From positions 1 to 64,000 of the forward strand of contig NZ_JAAOWU010000017.1 in assembly GCF_013778505.1 (NCBI RefSeq): 64,000 nt of DNA, written 5' to 3'. Origin of the DNA: Pseudomonas sivasensis. Its GTDB lineage: Bacteria > Pseudomonadota > Gammaproteobacteria > Pseudomonadales > Pseudomonadaceae. The position numbers and the translations under genes are program-made. This document shows, in pieces, positions 52,391 through 61,429 of the stretch. Below the pieces are notes generated by a model. That model was not told the DNA's origin and made no database searches. It saw only the letters and a program-made list of their open reading frames with translations. The number at the start of each line of letters is the position of its first letter. The first letter of the stretch is position 1.

Positions 52391-52952
52391 GCATATCCGT
52401 TTCTGCGGTCACGGCGGGTATTGGTTCCGCCCTTACGGCGGGTCACTTTGGAAAAGAGCCCCAAAGTAACCAAAGGGCTCTTGCCCCAACACTCGGCACC
52501 TCGCCTAGGCTCGGTGTGCCCTCACTCCGGCTTGAATCCGTGGGCCGCCGCGATGGGCCATCCATGGCCCAGCGCGGCTAACCCGGCGTCCTGCCGGGTT
52601 ACCCACGGATTCAAGCCTGCGTTCGGCCAGCGTGTTTGACGGGGCGCCTGAGATCAAGATCAAAAGCGCAGATCAAAAGACCGCTGACTTCGTCAGCGAA
52701 AAGGATGTAAGGGCCAGAGCAAAAGCAGAGCAAAAGCAGAACAGCAGGCTAGGACCTATCTGGCTGATCTATGGAGATCAAACTGTGGGAGGGGGCTTGC
52801 TCCCGATGGCAGTGGGTCAGTCACAGCTGCATCAACTGACACACCCTCATCGGGAGCAAGCCCCCTCCCACAGTTGGACGGAGTTCGGCTTAAGAATCCG
52901 GTCGCCGTAAGGGCGAAACCGTAAGCCGCCGTTATCGCAGCAACGGATATGT
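52391..52952. repeat. Composite structured repeat element, copy 2 (with terminal inverted repeats)
   Basis: The element fills the gap between metE and the DUF1624 gene. Its ends, 52391-52440 and 52903-52952, are imperfect inverted repeats of 50 bp (about 40 identical). The core repeats the hairpins of copy 1: 52441-52451 with 52461-52471; 52529-52544 with 52602-52617 (16 bp, perfect); TGGGCCAT with ATGGCCCA at 52554-52571; AACCCGGC with GCCGGGTT at 52580-52600. The right module (about 52640-52910) carries two to three units of the 11-bp repeat, then a REP pair, in the orientation opposite to copy 1. No gene is supported. Confidence 0.85.
52784..52872. repeat. REP pair (inverted) inside composite repeat copy 2
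   Basis: Two facing TGTGGGAGGGGGCTTGCTCCC units. The whole pair with its flanks (AGATCAAAC before it, GGACGGAGT after it) matches the reverse complement of 17797-17885. A further single REP unit is at 52998-53024. Confidence 0.9.
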
Positions 52953-53036
52953 GCTCAGCCAGCATCCTGACTCGGAGATATCGAAGTCAGGGCCTGTAGC
53001 ATCGCCACAATGCCCCTCCCACAATTGAATCTACGC

Positions 53037-54191
53037 TCAGAGGTATTTGAGCCACGCCAGATCCCGTCGACGCGCCTTCAGCCCGGCAAACCAGCGCACT
53101 GGCACGTAAAGCACCAGCGGCAGCAACAGGGCCGCCAGCCATACGGCACCGATGCTGTCGAACCCGAAGTAGTTGCCATGGTTGAGGCCGAACGCCGCCA
53201 CACACGCTACATACAGCACTTTCAACACATACAGGTGCAGCAGGTAAAAGAACATCGGCGCTGCACCAAACACGGCCAATACTCCGATCCAACGTTTATG
53301 CCCCGCGCGTTCAAACGCCAACAGCAGCAACAGTCCAATCCCCAACGTCAACGCAAGGAACAACAACGAAGGCGGGTACTTGGTCACGTTGAAAAAGCTC
53401 ATCACCGTTTGCACGCCGCTCTCGTACGTCTGCCAAGGCTTCTCGCCGTAGCCGTTGACCGCACGCAACATCACAAACCCCATCAACGAACCCGCACCGG
53501 CCAGCAACAGATGGCGCTGGCGCGCTGCAGGCACGGTGGCATTGGCGAACCACGGACCGATGCTGTAGCCCAGTGCAATCACACCGATCCACGGCAACAC
53601 CGGATAGGTAGTGCGCAAGCGCAGGTCGGCGGACACGTCGATCCAACTGCGTTCATGCAGGATTGCCCACAGATTCTGCAGCGCCGAACCTGAAGCAAAG
53701 TGCACGCCATCCAGCAGGTTGTGCCCGCCGATGATCACCAGCGCCACGATGATCAGCAGCGGGCGCGGCAGCCACACGAGGGCGGCGAGGGCGATCATGC
53801 TGATGCCAATCGCCCAGATTACTTGCATGTAGATCACGCTCGGTGGGAGCTGGAAGGTCCACGCGAAGTTGACCAGGGTGAATTCCAGCACCACCAGGAA
53901 CAACCCGCGCTTGAACAGGAACGCCGACACATCGCGGCGGCCCTGGTATTTCTGGCCGTACAAAAACGCGGATAACCCCGTGAGCAAGACAAACACCGGC
54001 GCACACAGGTGGGCGAGGGTGCGGCTGATAAACAGCGCAGGTTCGGTGTTGTCGATGCTCATCGGGTCGCCGACCTGACGGTGCAGCAGGAAGGTTTCGC
54101 GAACGTGGTCGAGCAGCATGAACAGGATCACCAGGCCGCGCAGGGCGTCGATGGAGAGCAGGCGTTGACGGAGGGGAACAGCATCGGTCAT
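53037..54191 (-). CDS. DUF1624 / heparan-alpha-glucosaminide acetyltransferase-like membrane protein
   Basis: The 384-residue inner-membrane protein has about ten helices. It starts with RLLSIDALRGLVILFMLLDHVRE (about 10-32, read in part), the typical first helix of DUF1624/YeiB-type proteins related to acyltransferase-3 enzymes. A conserved histidine follows in that helix (LLDHVRE), as in HGSNAT-type acetyltransferases that carry acetyl groups across the membrane. Its substrate is unknown. It is divergent from the FecI-type sigma gene, with 134 bases between the starts. Confidence 0.82.
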   Translation of the reverse strand: MTDAVPLRQRLLSIDALRGLVILFMLLDHVRETFLLHRQVGDPMSIDNTEPALFISRTLAHLCAPVFVLLTGLSAFLYGQKYQGRRDVSAFLFKRGLFLVVLEFTLVNFAWTFQLPPSVIYMQVIWAIGISMIALAALVWLPRPLLIIVALVIIGGHNLLDGVHFASGSALQNLWAILHERSWIDVSADLRLRTTYPVLPWIGVIALGYSIGPWFANATVPAARQRHLLLAGAGSLMGFVMLRAVNGYGEKPWQTYESGVQTVMSFFNVTKYPPSLLFLALTLGIGLLLLLAFERAGHKRWIGVLAVFGAAPMFFYLLHLYVLKVLYVACVAAFGLNHGNYFGFDSIGAVWLAALLLPLVLYVPVRWFAGLKARRRDLAWLKYL

Positions 54192-54222
54192 GGGTGTGGT
54201 CGCAGGGCTGGGTGGAAAGTGG

Positions 54223-54239
54223 ATGTTATCCTATAACAT
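54223..54239. promoter_or_regulatory. Perfect palindrome before the FecI-type sigma gene
   Basis: ATGTTAT-CCT-ATAACAT is a 7-3-7 inverted repeat in the gap between the DUF1624 and sigma-factor genes. Iron-regulated sigma genes usually have a Fur site here. The match to the Fur consensus is partial, so Fur or another repressor may bind. Confidence 0.45.
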
Positions 54240-54325
54240 TAAATTGCACATTGCTGAGGTCCGTCACCCAGACTAGAATGCGATCAATTCTTAATTACTC
54301 CGTGGCCTTGGTGCCGGTGACTCGC

Positions 54326-54823
54326 ATGTCGTCCCCCCTCAACCTGCCTATTCAGGCGCTGTACTGCGAACACCACGGATGGTTGTACCGCTGGCTCGAC
54401 CGCAAACTGGGCAATGCCAGCGATGCGGCCGACCTGGCTCACGACACCTTCGTGCGGTTGCTGAGTCGCCAGAGCTGCGCCGGTTTTGGCAGCGAGCCAC
54501 GGGCGTTGCTCACTCATATTGCCAAGGGCCTGATGATCGACAGTTGGCGTCGTCAGGAGGTCGAACGCGCCTACCTGGAAACCATCGCCCACTTGCCCGA
54601 GCAGCAAGTGCCGTCGCCGGAAACCCGCTGGCTGATTCTCGAAGCGCTGTACCGTATCGAAGCCATGCTGCGCGACTTGCCCGAGAAAACCCGCCAGGCG
54701 TTCCTGATGTCGCAGCTCGATGGCCTGACGTACCAGCAGATTGCCGATGAGTTGAAGGTGTCGCTGGTGTCGGTCAAACGCTATATGCGCGATGCTTTCC
54801 TCGCCTGCCTGAGCGTGGCATGA
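54326..54823 (+). CDS. ECF sigma factor, FecI family
   Basis: The 165-residue protein has sigma region 2 (YCEHHGWLYRWLDRKLGN, DAADLAHDTFVRLL) and region 4 (LDGLTYQQIADELKVSLVSVKRYM) in the order and length of FecI-type extracytoplasmic sigma factors. These direct transcription of a TonB-dependent receptor when its ferri-siderophore is present. The ATG at 54326 (MSSPLNL) gives the usual start; upstream codons are unlike the family. Its stop overlaps the fecR start (ATGA). It should activate the receptor gene at 55863. Confidence 0.93.
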   Translation: MSSPLNLPIQALYCEHHGWLYRWLDRKLGNASDAADLAHDTFVRLLSRQSCAGFGSEPRALLTHIAKGLMIDSWRRQEVERAYLETIAHLPEQQVPSPETRWLILEALYRIEAMLRDLPEKTRQAFLMSQLDGLTYQQIADELKVSLVSVKRYMRDAFLACLSVA

Positions 54824-55773
54824 ACCCGTCGATTGACCCGCTGATCCTGGGCGAAGCCGCCGACTGGATGGTGCAGTTGCAGTCCGGCAGCGCGACCGAC
54901 GAAGACCACCGCGCCATCGCCCAATGGCAAGGCCGCAGCGCCCAGCACGCGCAGGCCTGGCAGCGTGCGCAGGCGATTCTGGGGGACTTCAACAGCGTGC
55001 CGAGTGCGATTGCCGGCGACACCCTCAAGCGTATCGGCCGCAAAAAATCCCTTGGCCGGCGCCAGGCATTGGGGTTGTTGCTGCTGGCAGGTCCGGCGAC
55101 GTGGCTGGCCTTGCAGCAAAAGCCCTGGCAGTCGTGGGCGGCCGACCAGCGCACCGCCATCGGCGAGCAACGCAATTTGACCTTGCCTGACGGTACGCGC
55201 CTGCTGATCAACACCGCCAGCTCGTTGAATATCGGCTTCACCGATCAGGTACGGCGCATTGAACTGCTGCAAGGCGAAGTGATGATCACCACCGCCAAGG
55301 ACCCTGCGCCAAGCCATCGTCCGTTTATCGTACAAACCCGCCACGGCACCGCCCGTGCGCTGGGCACGCACTTCAGCGTGCGTGTCGGTGAGCACAGCAG
55401 CCGCGTGGCCGTGATCGAAGGCGCGGTGGAGATGCTGCCTACCCACGCCGAGCGTGGGTTGATCATCAAGGCCGGTGAGCAGAGCGCATTTGGCAACAAC
55501 AGCGTGGCGGCGGTTGGGCCGCTGGATGTCAGCGCCATGACCTGGGAGAACGGCATGCTGCTGGCCCAGCATATGCGCCTGGCGGATTTGCTCGACGAAC
55601 TGGGGCGCTACCGTGCCGGCGTGTTGCGTTGCCACCCCGGTGTGGCGGGGTTGACCGTTTCCGGCGCATTCCCCCTGCGTGATACCGATGCCAGCCTGCG
55701 CCTGTTGCAGGAAACCCTGCCGGTGACCGTCAGCCGCTTGACCGGCTACTGGGTCACCGTCGAGCCGCGTTGA
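54820..55773 (+). CDS. FecR-family anti-sigma / sigma regulator
   Basis: The 317-residue inner-membrane protein relays the signal from the receptor to the sigma factor. The N-terminal cytoplasmic DUF4880-like domain (about 5-55) contains EAADWMVQLQSG and WQGRSAQHAQAW. A single membrane helix follows at about 82-98 (ALGLLLLAGPATWLAL), then a periplasmic FecR domain with LPDGTRLLINTASSLNIGF near 127 and ALGTHFSV near 185. It overlaps fecI by four bases. The order fecI-fecR-receptor is standard. Confidence 0.94.
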   Translation: MNPSIDPLILGEAADWMVQLQSGSATDEDHRAIAQWQGRSAQHAQAWQRAQAILGDFNSVPSAIAGDTLKRIGRKKSLGRRQALGLLLLAGPATWLALQQKPWQSWAADQRTAIGEQRNLTLPDGTRLLINTASSLNIGFTDQVRRIELLQGEVMITTAKDPAPSHRPFIVQTRHGTARALGTHFSVRVGEHSSRVAVIEGAVEMLPTHAERGLIIKAGEQSAFGNNSVAAVGPLDVSAMTWENGMLLAQHMRLADLLDELGRYRAGVLRCHPGVAGLTVSGAFPLRDTDASLRLLQETLPVTVSRLTGYWVTVEPR

Positions 55774-55862
55774 AATTTCTTTCAGATTCGCTGATACCTT
55801 TTTCGTTGTCGTCCGGTGTAGGGGAGAACCCTCAACGTTGCACCGCGCCGACAGGAACGCCC

Positions 55863-58298
55863 ATGAACGCCAGACTGCACCTCGTTTGCCCCCGTCCCCT
55901 CAAGGCGCTGAGCCTGGCTGTTGCGCTTGCCACTCTCGCACCGCTGCACAGCGCCATGGCAGCAGAGACAGTCGCGGGCGCCGCGCGCAGCTATGCCCTC
56001 GCGCCGGGGCCCTTGGGCAATGTGTTGGCGCAGTTCGCGGCGTTATCCGGTGTGCCGCTGTCGTTTGATTCCGCGCTGCTCAATGACCAACAGAGTCCGG
56101 GCCTGCAAGGCAGCTACACTGCGCAATCGGGTTTCATGCAACTGCTCCAGGGCAGTGGCTACACCGTGCAAAGCACCGGCAGCGGCGGCTACACCGTGGT
56201 GCCCGAGGCCACTGGCGACGTGCTGCAACTGGGCGCCACCACCATCAGCGCCGAAACGAGTGGGGCAGAGGTGGACACCTATGGCGGTGGCCAGGTAGCG
56301 CGTTCGGCGCGCCTGGGTGTGTTGGGCAATCGCTCGATCAATGACGTGCCGTTCAGCGTGGTCAGCTACACCTCCAAAACCATCGCCGACCAGCAGGCGC
56401 GCACCGTGGGTGACGTGTTGCTCAATGACGCGTCGGTGCGCCAGTCCTCCGGGTTCGGTAACTTCTCCCAAGTGTTTACCATCCGCGGCCTGCCACTGAA
56501 CACCGATGACATTGCCTTCAACGGCCTCTATGGCGTGCTGCCCCGGCAGATCGTCACCACCGAGGCCCTTGAGCGTGTGGAGTTGTTCAAAGGCCCCAAC
56601 GCCTTCGTCAACGGCGTATCGCCGGCGGGCAGCGGGATTGGCGGCAGCGTCAACCTGGTGCCCAAGCGCGCCGAAGACACCGCGACCCGCAGCATCAGCC
56701 TCGACACCACCACCGACGGCCAGGCCGGTGGGCACCTCGACCTGGGCCAGCGCTTTGGCGAAGACAACCGTTTCGGTGCGCGGGTCAACCTGGCCAAACA
56801 CGGCGGTGACACGGCCATCGAGGATGAATTCAAAAGCTCACAACTGATCGCCATTGCCTTGGATTACCGTGGCGAGCGCCTGCGCATGTCCACCGATTTC
56901 GGCTACCAGAAAGAGCGTATCAACAGCGGCCGCTCGGTGGTCTACCCCACAGGTACCCAAGTGCCGAAGGCGCCATCGGCGAAACACAACTACGCCCAGG
57001 ACTGGAGCTGGTCGGAGTTGGAAGACACCTACGGCATGTTCAATGCCGAGTACGACCTCAATGACAACTGGACGGCGTACGTGGGCGGCGGCGCCAAGCA
57101 CACGCGGGAGAATGGTCAGTATTCGTCGTTGTATGTGGGCAACAACGGTGCCGGGCAAGTGGGCTTTTTGTATTCGCCCCATGATGAAGACAACAAGAGT
57201 GCCATGGCCGGTTTGAACGGGCACTTCAGCACTGGGCCGGTGACCCATCAGATGAACGTCGGTTTGTCGGGAGTCTGGGGCGAACAGCGTTCGGCGTTTG
57301 AAGCGATCCTGCGGGGCAATCGCAAGCCCGGCGATCTGTACAACCCGACCCAGATAGCGCGCCCGACCGTCACCTATTTCGGCAGCGATGTGCACGACCC
57401 ACGCATCGTTGGCAAAAACCGCATCAAGAGTGCTGCGGTGTCCGACACCTTGGGCTTTATCGACGATCGCGTATTGCTGACGTTGGGCGTGCGCCGCCAG
57501 ACCATCGAAGTGGACGCCTGGAACACCACCACCGGCGTGCGCAGTGCCAACTATGCCGAGTCGATCACCACGCCGGTTTATGGCCTGGTGGTCAAGCCTT
57601 GGGAGCATGTGGCGTTCTACGCCAACCGTATCGAAGGCTTGGCCCAAGGTCCGACGGCGCCGCTGACCAACGTCACCAATCCCGGCGAAGTCTTTGCGCC
57701 CAACCGCAGCAAACAGACTGAAGCCGGGGTCAAGTTCGATTGGGACAGCTATGGCGCTACCCTCGGCGTCTACCGCATCGAACAGCCGAACAGTGCGACC
57801 AACACCAACGCCAATGGCACCAATAACTTCAGCGTCGACGGTCAGCAGATCAACAAAGGTGTGGAGCTCAACGTCTTCGGCGAACCCCTCGACGGCCTGC
57901 GCGTGCTGGCCGGTGCGACCTGGATGAACACCGAGTTGAAGCGCACTGCCAACGGCCTCACTGACGGCAATCGCGCCGCCGGTGTGCCGCGTTTTCAGTT
58001 CAATGTGGGCGCCGATTGGGACATTCCGGGCATCCAGGGCGCTGCGGTTAACGCACGGCTGCTGCGCACCGGCGGCGAGTACGTCAACGCTGACAACACA
58101 CTCAGCATTCCGGCCTGGACCCGTGTTGACCTCGGTGCGCGTTATGGCTTCAAGGCCGACGACAAGTTCATCACCTTGCGCGCCAACGTCGAGAATGTCT
58201 CGAACAAGGCGTACTGGGCGTCGGCGTCGACCGCCAATAACTACCTGACCCAGGGCGAGCCACGCACGGTGAAGCTATCGGCAACGGTGGACTTCTAA
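55863..58298 (+). CDS. TonB-dependent siderophore receptor with signalling (STN) domain
   Basis: The 811-residue precursor has a signal peptide ending SAMA (about residue 33). An STN signalling domain (about 42-115: YALAPGPLGNVLAQFAALSG) follows, then a plug (about 150-290: VPFSVVSYTSKTIADQQA, FTIRGLPLN, VELFKGPNAFVNG) and a 22-strand barrel. It ends KLSATVDF with the terminal Phe needed for outer-membrane insertion. The STN domain binds the FecR product, so this receptor both imports a ferri-siderophore and induces its own expression. The layout is like hydroxamate receptors (FiuA, FoxA), but the ligand cannot be read from sequence. The ATG at 55863 is chosen because the signal peptide begins there. 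Confidence 0.92.
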   Translation: MNARLHLVCPRPLKALSLAVALATLAPLHSAMAAETVAGAARSYALAPGPLGNVLAQFAALSGVPLSFDSALLNDQQSPGLQGSYTAQSGFMQLLQGSGYTVQSTGSGGYTVVPEATGDVLQLGATTISAETSGAEVDTYGGGQVARSARLGVLGNRSINDVPFSVVSYTSKTIADQQARTVGDVLLNDASVRQSSGFGNFSQVFTIRGLPLNTDDIAFNGLYGVLPRQIVTTEALERVELFKGPNAFVNGVSPAGSGIGGSVNLVPKRAEDTATRSISLDTTTDGQAGGHLDLGQRFGEDNRFGARVNLAKHGGDTAIEDEFKSSQLIAIALDYRGERLRMSTDFGYQKERINSGRSVVYPTGTQVPKAPSAKHNYAQDWSWSELEDTYGMFNAEYDLNDNWTAYVGGGAKHTRENGQYSSLYVGNNGAGQVGFLYSPHDEDNKSAMAGLNGHFSTGPVTHQMNVGLSGVWGEQRSAFEAILRGNRKPGDLYNPTQIARPTVTYFGSDVHDPRIVGKNRIKSAAVSDTLGFIDDRVLLTLGVRRQTIEVDAWNTTTGVRSANYAESITTPVYGLVVKPWEHVAFYANRIEGLAQGPTAPLTNVTNPGEVFAPNRSKQTEAGVKFDWDSYGATLGVYRIEQPNSATNTNANGTNNFSVDGQQINKGVELNVFGEPLDGLRVLAGATWMNTELKRTANGLTDGNRAAGVPRFQFNVGADWDIPGIQGAAVNARLLRTGGEYVNADNTLSIPAWTRVDLGARYGFKADDKFITLRANVENVSNKAYWASASTANNYLTQGEPRTVKLSATVDF

Positions 58299-58530
58299 AG
58301 GGTAAACACGGTCCCCTGTCGAACGTGTTTGGGGGGCGCCAGACGCCTGACGCCCACCCAATACCGATCTATAAAGGACGTGTAGGCACCCACCGGCAGC
58401 CCTACACGGGAGAGGTCGATATTCAGGCGTTTTAAGCAGTATTCCCGCCAGGAATGCCCCCATAAAAACCCTGCATTGTCTTTATCCGCGCACATCTCGT
58501 AGCGTGAGGGCTCATTCAAGGAGATTGCCC
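58299..58530. other. Intergenic region after the receptor gene
   Basis: No gene, terminator with T tract or repeat of the REP classes is seen in this 232-bp gap. It should contain the promoter of the glutathione S-transferase gene. Confidence 0.4.
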
Positions 58531-59163
58531 ATGAGCCAGAGCCCGTTGCGCCTATACGTTGATTCGCTGTTCACCAGCCCCTACGCGATGTCGGTGTTCG
58601 TCACCCTGCGGGAAAAGGGCCTGGCCTTCGAACTGGTTACCTTGGACCTGGATGCCGCGCAAAACCAGACCGCCGATTTCGCCCGGCTGTCTGTGACCCA
58701 ACGGGTGCCAACCCTGGTGGAAGGTGACTTTGCGTTGTCGGAATCTTCGGCGATCACCGAGTATCTGGAAGAGGCCTACCCTGGGACAGCGGTGTACCCG
58801 GCCGATCCAAAGCAGCGGGCGAGGGCGCGGCAGGTACAGGCGTGGTTGCGCAGTGATTTGCTGCCAATTCGTCAGGAGCGTTCCACGCTGGTGGTGTTCT
58901 ACGGCCAGCAGATGCCGCCGTTGTCACCCGTGGCCGAAGCGGCCGCCAAGCGGTTGATCACTGGGGCGCAGGCGTTGTTGGCGGGTAACCCGACGAACCT
59001 GTTCGGTGAGTGGTCGATTGCTGATGTGGATCTGGCGATCATGCTCAACCGCCTGATCCTCAACGGCGACCGCGTACCGGCTGAGTTGGTGGCGTATGCC
59101 CAGCGTCAGTGGCAGCGGCCGTCGGTGCAGGAATGGGTCAATCAGCAACGTCCTGCGCTGTAG
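58531..59163 (+). CDS. yfcF: Glutathione S-transferase (YfcF-like)
   Basis: The 210-residue protein has an N-terminal thioredoxin-like GST domain (LRLYVDSLFTSPYAMSVFVTL, with SPYA at the glutathione site; VPTLVEGDFALSESSAITEYL near 58, ESSA binding the gamma-glutamyl part). An all-alpha C-terminal domain follows, with SIADVDLAIMLNRL near 165. The pattern agrees with E. coli YfcF, which has peroxidase and thioltransferase activity. AAGGAGA lies 7 bases before the ATG at 58531. Its 3' end overlaps the convergent small gene by 26 bases. Confidence 0.9.
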   Translation: MSQSPLRLYVDSLFTSPYAMSVFVTLREKGLAFELVTLDLDAAQNQTADFARLSVTQRVPTLVEGDFALSESSAITEYLEEAYPGTAVYPADPKQRARARQVQAWLRSDLLPIRQERSTLVVFYGQQMPPLSPVAEAAAKRLITGAQALLAGNPTNLFGEWSIADVDLAIMLNRLILNGDRVPAELVAYAQRQWQRPSVQEWVNQQRPAL

Positions 59164-59410
59164 CGTTTGCGGTGATGTGTTCCACACGCCGATCCAGGTC
59201 TTCCCAATCGGCCATGCCCAGCACCCGCGTGGTGTTCAAGCCGCGCAGGTAACCGCGCAGTTGTTGGGCGCTGGCACAGACTTGGTCGGCGTCGGCGTTG
59301 ATGTCCTGCAGCACGGTTTCATAGTCGACCAGGTAATCGGCGACCCGCTCGCGAAATTCCGGCAAGACGGCTTCACGGATGCGGTCGAAGGTTTTCTGGT
59401 GGGGCTTCAT
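59138..59410 (-). CDS. Small hypothetical protein
   Basis: The 90-residue protein is predicted to be mostly helical, acidic and soluble (FDRIREAVLPEFRERVADYLVDYE begins it, read in part). It has no signal peptide or known motif. AAGGAG 6 bases before the ATG supports expression. Its last codons overlap the end of the convergent glutathione S-transferase gene. It is not recognised. Confidence 0.65.
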   Translation of the reverse strand: MKPHQKTFDRIREAVLPEFRERVADYLVDYETVLQDINADADQVCASAQQLRGYLRGLNTTRVLGMADWEDLDRRVEHITANATAQDVAD

Positions 59411-59540
59411 GGCGGCTCCTTATCGGTTTTATCGCAACACTATCGCTTCAGATAATAGTCACCATCACGCAACGCAAGTTCTGTTTTCGCACGGAAAGCG
59501 CAAAATCCTTTCATCGAGACGCTGTTCAAGGAAATGCGCG

Positions 59541-60185
59541 ATGAGGACGATTATTCAGCTTGGTCTAATGATTCTGATGCTGGGTACGGTGGCAGTGAGC
59601 AACGCGGCCATCGCTGGCGAACTGCGTACAGGCCATTTGCTACCCATCGCCGGTAGCGTAAACTCCCTGCAGCACACGCAGTCAGTAGGTGTGTTGTTGA
59701 GCGACAATACTCGCGACAACCTCAGCTATCTGGAACGCTACCACGATATGGCCTTGAATGGCGCCAAGGATGCCCTCGACGGGCGTATACGCCAGGCGTT
59801 CGTCAACAGCTCCGACCCGGAGTTGGCCATTGATTGGTTGATGAGTTCGCTGCAGGGCGCCTTTTTGTCGGTGACCGTCTACGACAACCTGGATGCCTTG
59901 GTGCAGGCTCATCCCGATGTAGTGGTGATGCTCGATACCCATAATCAACTGCTCACCCAGCGTAACGATCAGGTCGAGGCGCGCTTTATTGCGCGGTTCT
60001 ATGACGCCGACCTGCAATACATCGCCAAGGCCGAAGGCTCGGTGCACAAACAGGTGCCGTCGGTGTGGGTCCGTGACAAAGACGCGCCGGAAATTGCCGC
60101 GCAGATCGAGCAGCAGCGGGATGTGCAGTTGGATGCTTTGAAGCAGTTTGATGCGTCGCTCAAGGCGCTGGTACGTGCCGGTTGA
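59541..60185 (+). CDS. Hypothetical exported protein
   Basis: The 214-residue precursor has a signal peptide (about 1-25, ending near NAAIAG). The mature part is soluble and mixed alpha/beta (SVGVLLSDNTRDNLSYLERY; HPDVVVMLDTHNQL near 119), with a helical C-terminus. The strand-loop VVVMLDTHNQLLTQRNDQVEARF looks like part of a periplasmic protein that binds peptidoglycan or a lipoprotein partner, but no family is recognised. AAGGAAA lies 8 bases upstream of the ATG. It is followed 34 bases later by a lipoprotein gene, with which it probably forms an operon. Confidence 0.72.
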   Translation: MRTIIQLGLMILMLGTVAVSNAAIAGELRTGHLLPIAGSVNSLQHTQSVGVLLSDNTRDNLSYLERYHDMALNGAKDALDGRIRQAFVNSSDPELAIDWLMSSLQGAFLSVTVYDNLDALVQAHPDVVVMLDTHNQLLTQRNDQVEARFIARFYDADLQYIAKAEGSVHKQVPSVWVRDKDAPEIAAQIEQQRDVQLDALKQFDASLKALVRAG

Positions 60186-60219
60186 TGTGAACGTTTATAT
60201 TCAATATCAGGATTTTTTC

Positions 60220-60552
60220 ATGCGCTCTTTTTTTGTACCGGCTACGGCTCTGTTGATGGCCGGCTGTGTCTCTGCCCCAAACACTCCAACCTTGACCCTG
60301 CAAACCAGCAAAGGCCCTGACGCCTATTTCCAATGCGTCTTGCCCAAGCTGGAAAAACACGGGATTACGTCGACCGTGACCCAGAACTCGCGCCACGCCC
60401 GCGCGGTGTTGACCAGTAAGATTGCGGCCGACGATGTGCTGGAAGCCTACAAGGCTGGAGAGGGCGCCAAGGTGTTCCTGTATGAGCGCAAGCCGCTGGC
60501 GTCGGCGTTAACCCCGTCGCGACTGGAGTTGGCGGCGCAGGAATGTAAGTAG
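60220..60552 (+). CDS. Small putative lipoprotein
   Basis: The 110-residue protein has a lipoprotein signal peptide with lipobox LLMAGC (Cys16). The mature part is small, with two further cysteines (YFQCVLPK and AAQECK at the C-terminus) that could pair. AGGA lies 8 bases before the ATG. It follows the exported protein gene at 59541 with a 34-base gap, so the two may act together in the cell envelope. The function is unknown. Confidence 0.75.
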   Translation: MRSFFVPATALLMAGCVSAPNTPTLTLQTSKGPDAYFQCVLPKLEKHGITSTVTQNSRHARAVLTSKIAADDVLEAYKAGEGAKVFLYERKPLASALTPSRLELAAQECK

Positions 60553-60565
60553 CACACACATCCAA

Positions 60566-60634
60566 TGTGGGAGGAGGCTTGCTGTGGTGAGCAGGCTTGC
60601 CCTGCGCTGGGCTGCGAAGCCGCCCCTCCCCACA
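60566..60634. repeat. Hybrid REP repeat
   Basis: TGTGGGAGGAGGCTTGC opens the repeat, then switches into the GTGAGCAGGCTTGCCCTGCG class, and the end is a TGTGGGG complement. It appears to be a recombinant of the two REP classes in this window. Confidence 0.7.
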
Positions 60635-60652
60635 GGTTGATGTGTACTCGAC

Positions 60653-61399
60653 CTAGGCTTTGGCTTCGTTGCTGAAACTGTTGACGGTCTTGACCAGCCC
60701 TTGAGCCGCCAACGCCACCAATTCACCGCCTTTCTCCACCGTCGCCAGCGCCGGGTCCGAGCCCATGCGTCCATCGGGGAAGCGTGCACGGAAGTCCAGG
60801 GCTTCGCGGATCGGACCGGTGTTGGCGATCTGCGGCGAATAGTCGGCCGACTTGATCGAGTCCGGATACGCCCACTGCGTCACCGCGATCTCTGACGGCG
60901 TGGCATGACTGCCGTGGCCTACCGGAAATTGGCGGTGGGCCAGGTCACTGACGCCTTCCAGGTCCCACCAGTTCACCAGCTTCAGGGCGAAGCCGGCGGG
61001 TCGACGGGCAAAACTGGCTTCGGCGTACAGCTCGGAAAACGCCGCCTCGATGGTTGCGATATTCCCGCCATGGCCGTTGAGGAACAGGATCTTGTCGAAA
61101 CCATGCCCGGCCAGCGAACGCACCCAATCGCCAATCGCGGCGATAAAGGTGGAAGGGCGCAAGGAAATGGTGCCGGGGAAACCCAGGTGATGCTGGGCCA
61201 TACCGATATTGAAGGTCGGCCCGATCAGGATGTCGGCGTTTTTTTGCGCCTCAACGGCGATGATTTCCGGACACATCCAGTCGGTGCCCAGCAGACCGGT
61301 CGGGCCGTGCTGCTCGTTGGAGCCGATGGGGATCACCACCGTGCGACTGCGCTCCAGAAACTGCCCGATCTCGATCCAGGTCGATTGGTGTAGAAGCAT
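60653..61399 (-). CDS. Creatininase-family metal-dependent amidohydrolase
   Basis: The 248-residue protein belongs to the creatininase family. Metal ligands are visible as IPIGSNEQHGPTGLLGTD near residue 23 (Glu, His, Asp), NGHGGN near 109 (His) and an ESEIAVTQ-like TPSEIAVTQ near 168 (Glu). The length agrees with the family (about 240-260). Members act on creatinine, on cyclic amides in cofactor pathways, or on formamides. Nothing in the neighbourhood gives a substrate. It is transcribed toward the lipoprotein gene. Confidence 0.88.
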   Translation of the reverse strand: MLLHQSTWIEIGQFLERSRTVVIPIGSNEQHGPTGLLGTDWMCPEIIAVEAQKNADILIGPTFNIGMAQHHLGFPGTISLRPSTFIAAIGDWVRSLAGHGFDKILFLNGHGGNIATIEAAFSELYAEASFARRPAGFALKLVNWWDLEGVSDLAHRQFPVGHGSHATPSEIAVTQWAYPDSIKSADYSPQIANTGPIREALDFRARFPDGRMGSDPALATVEKGGELVALAAQGLVKTVNSFSNEAKA

Positions 61400-61429
61400 T
61401 GAACGCTCTCTTTTATCTGTGGGGACAGG

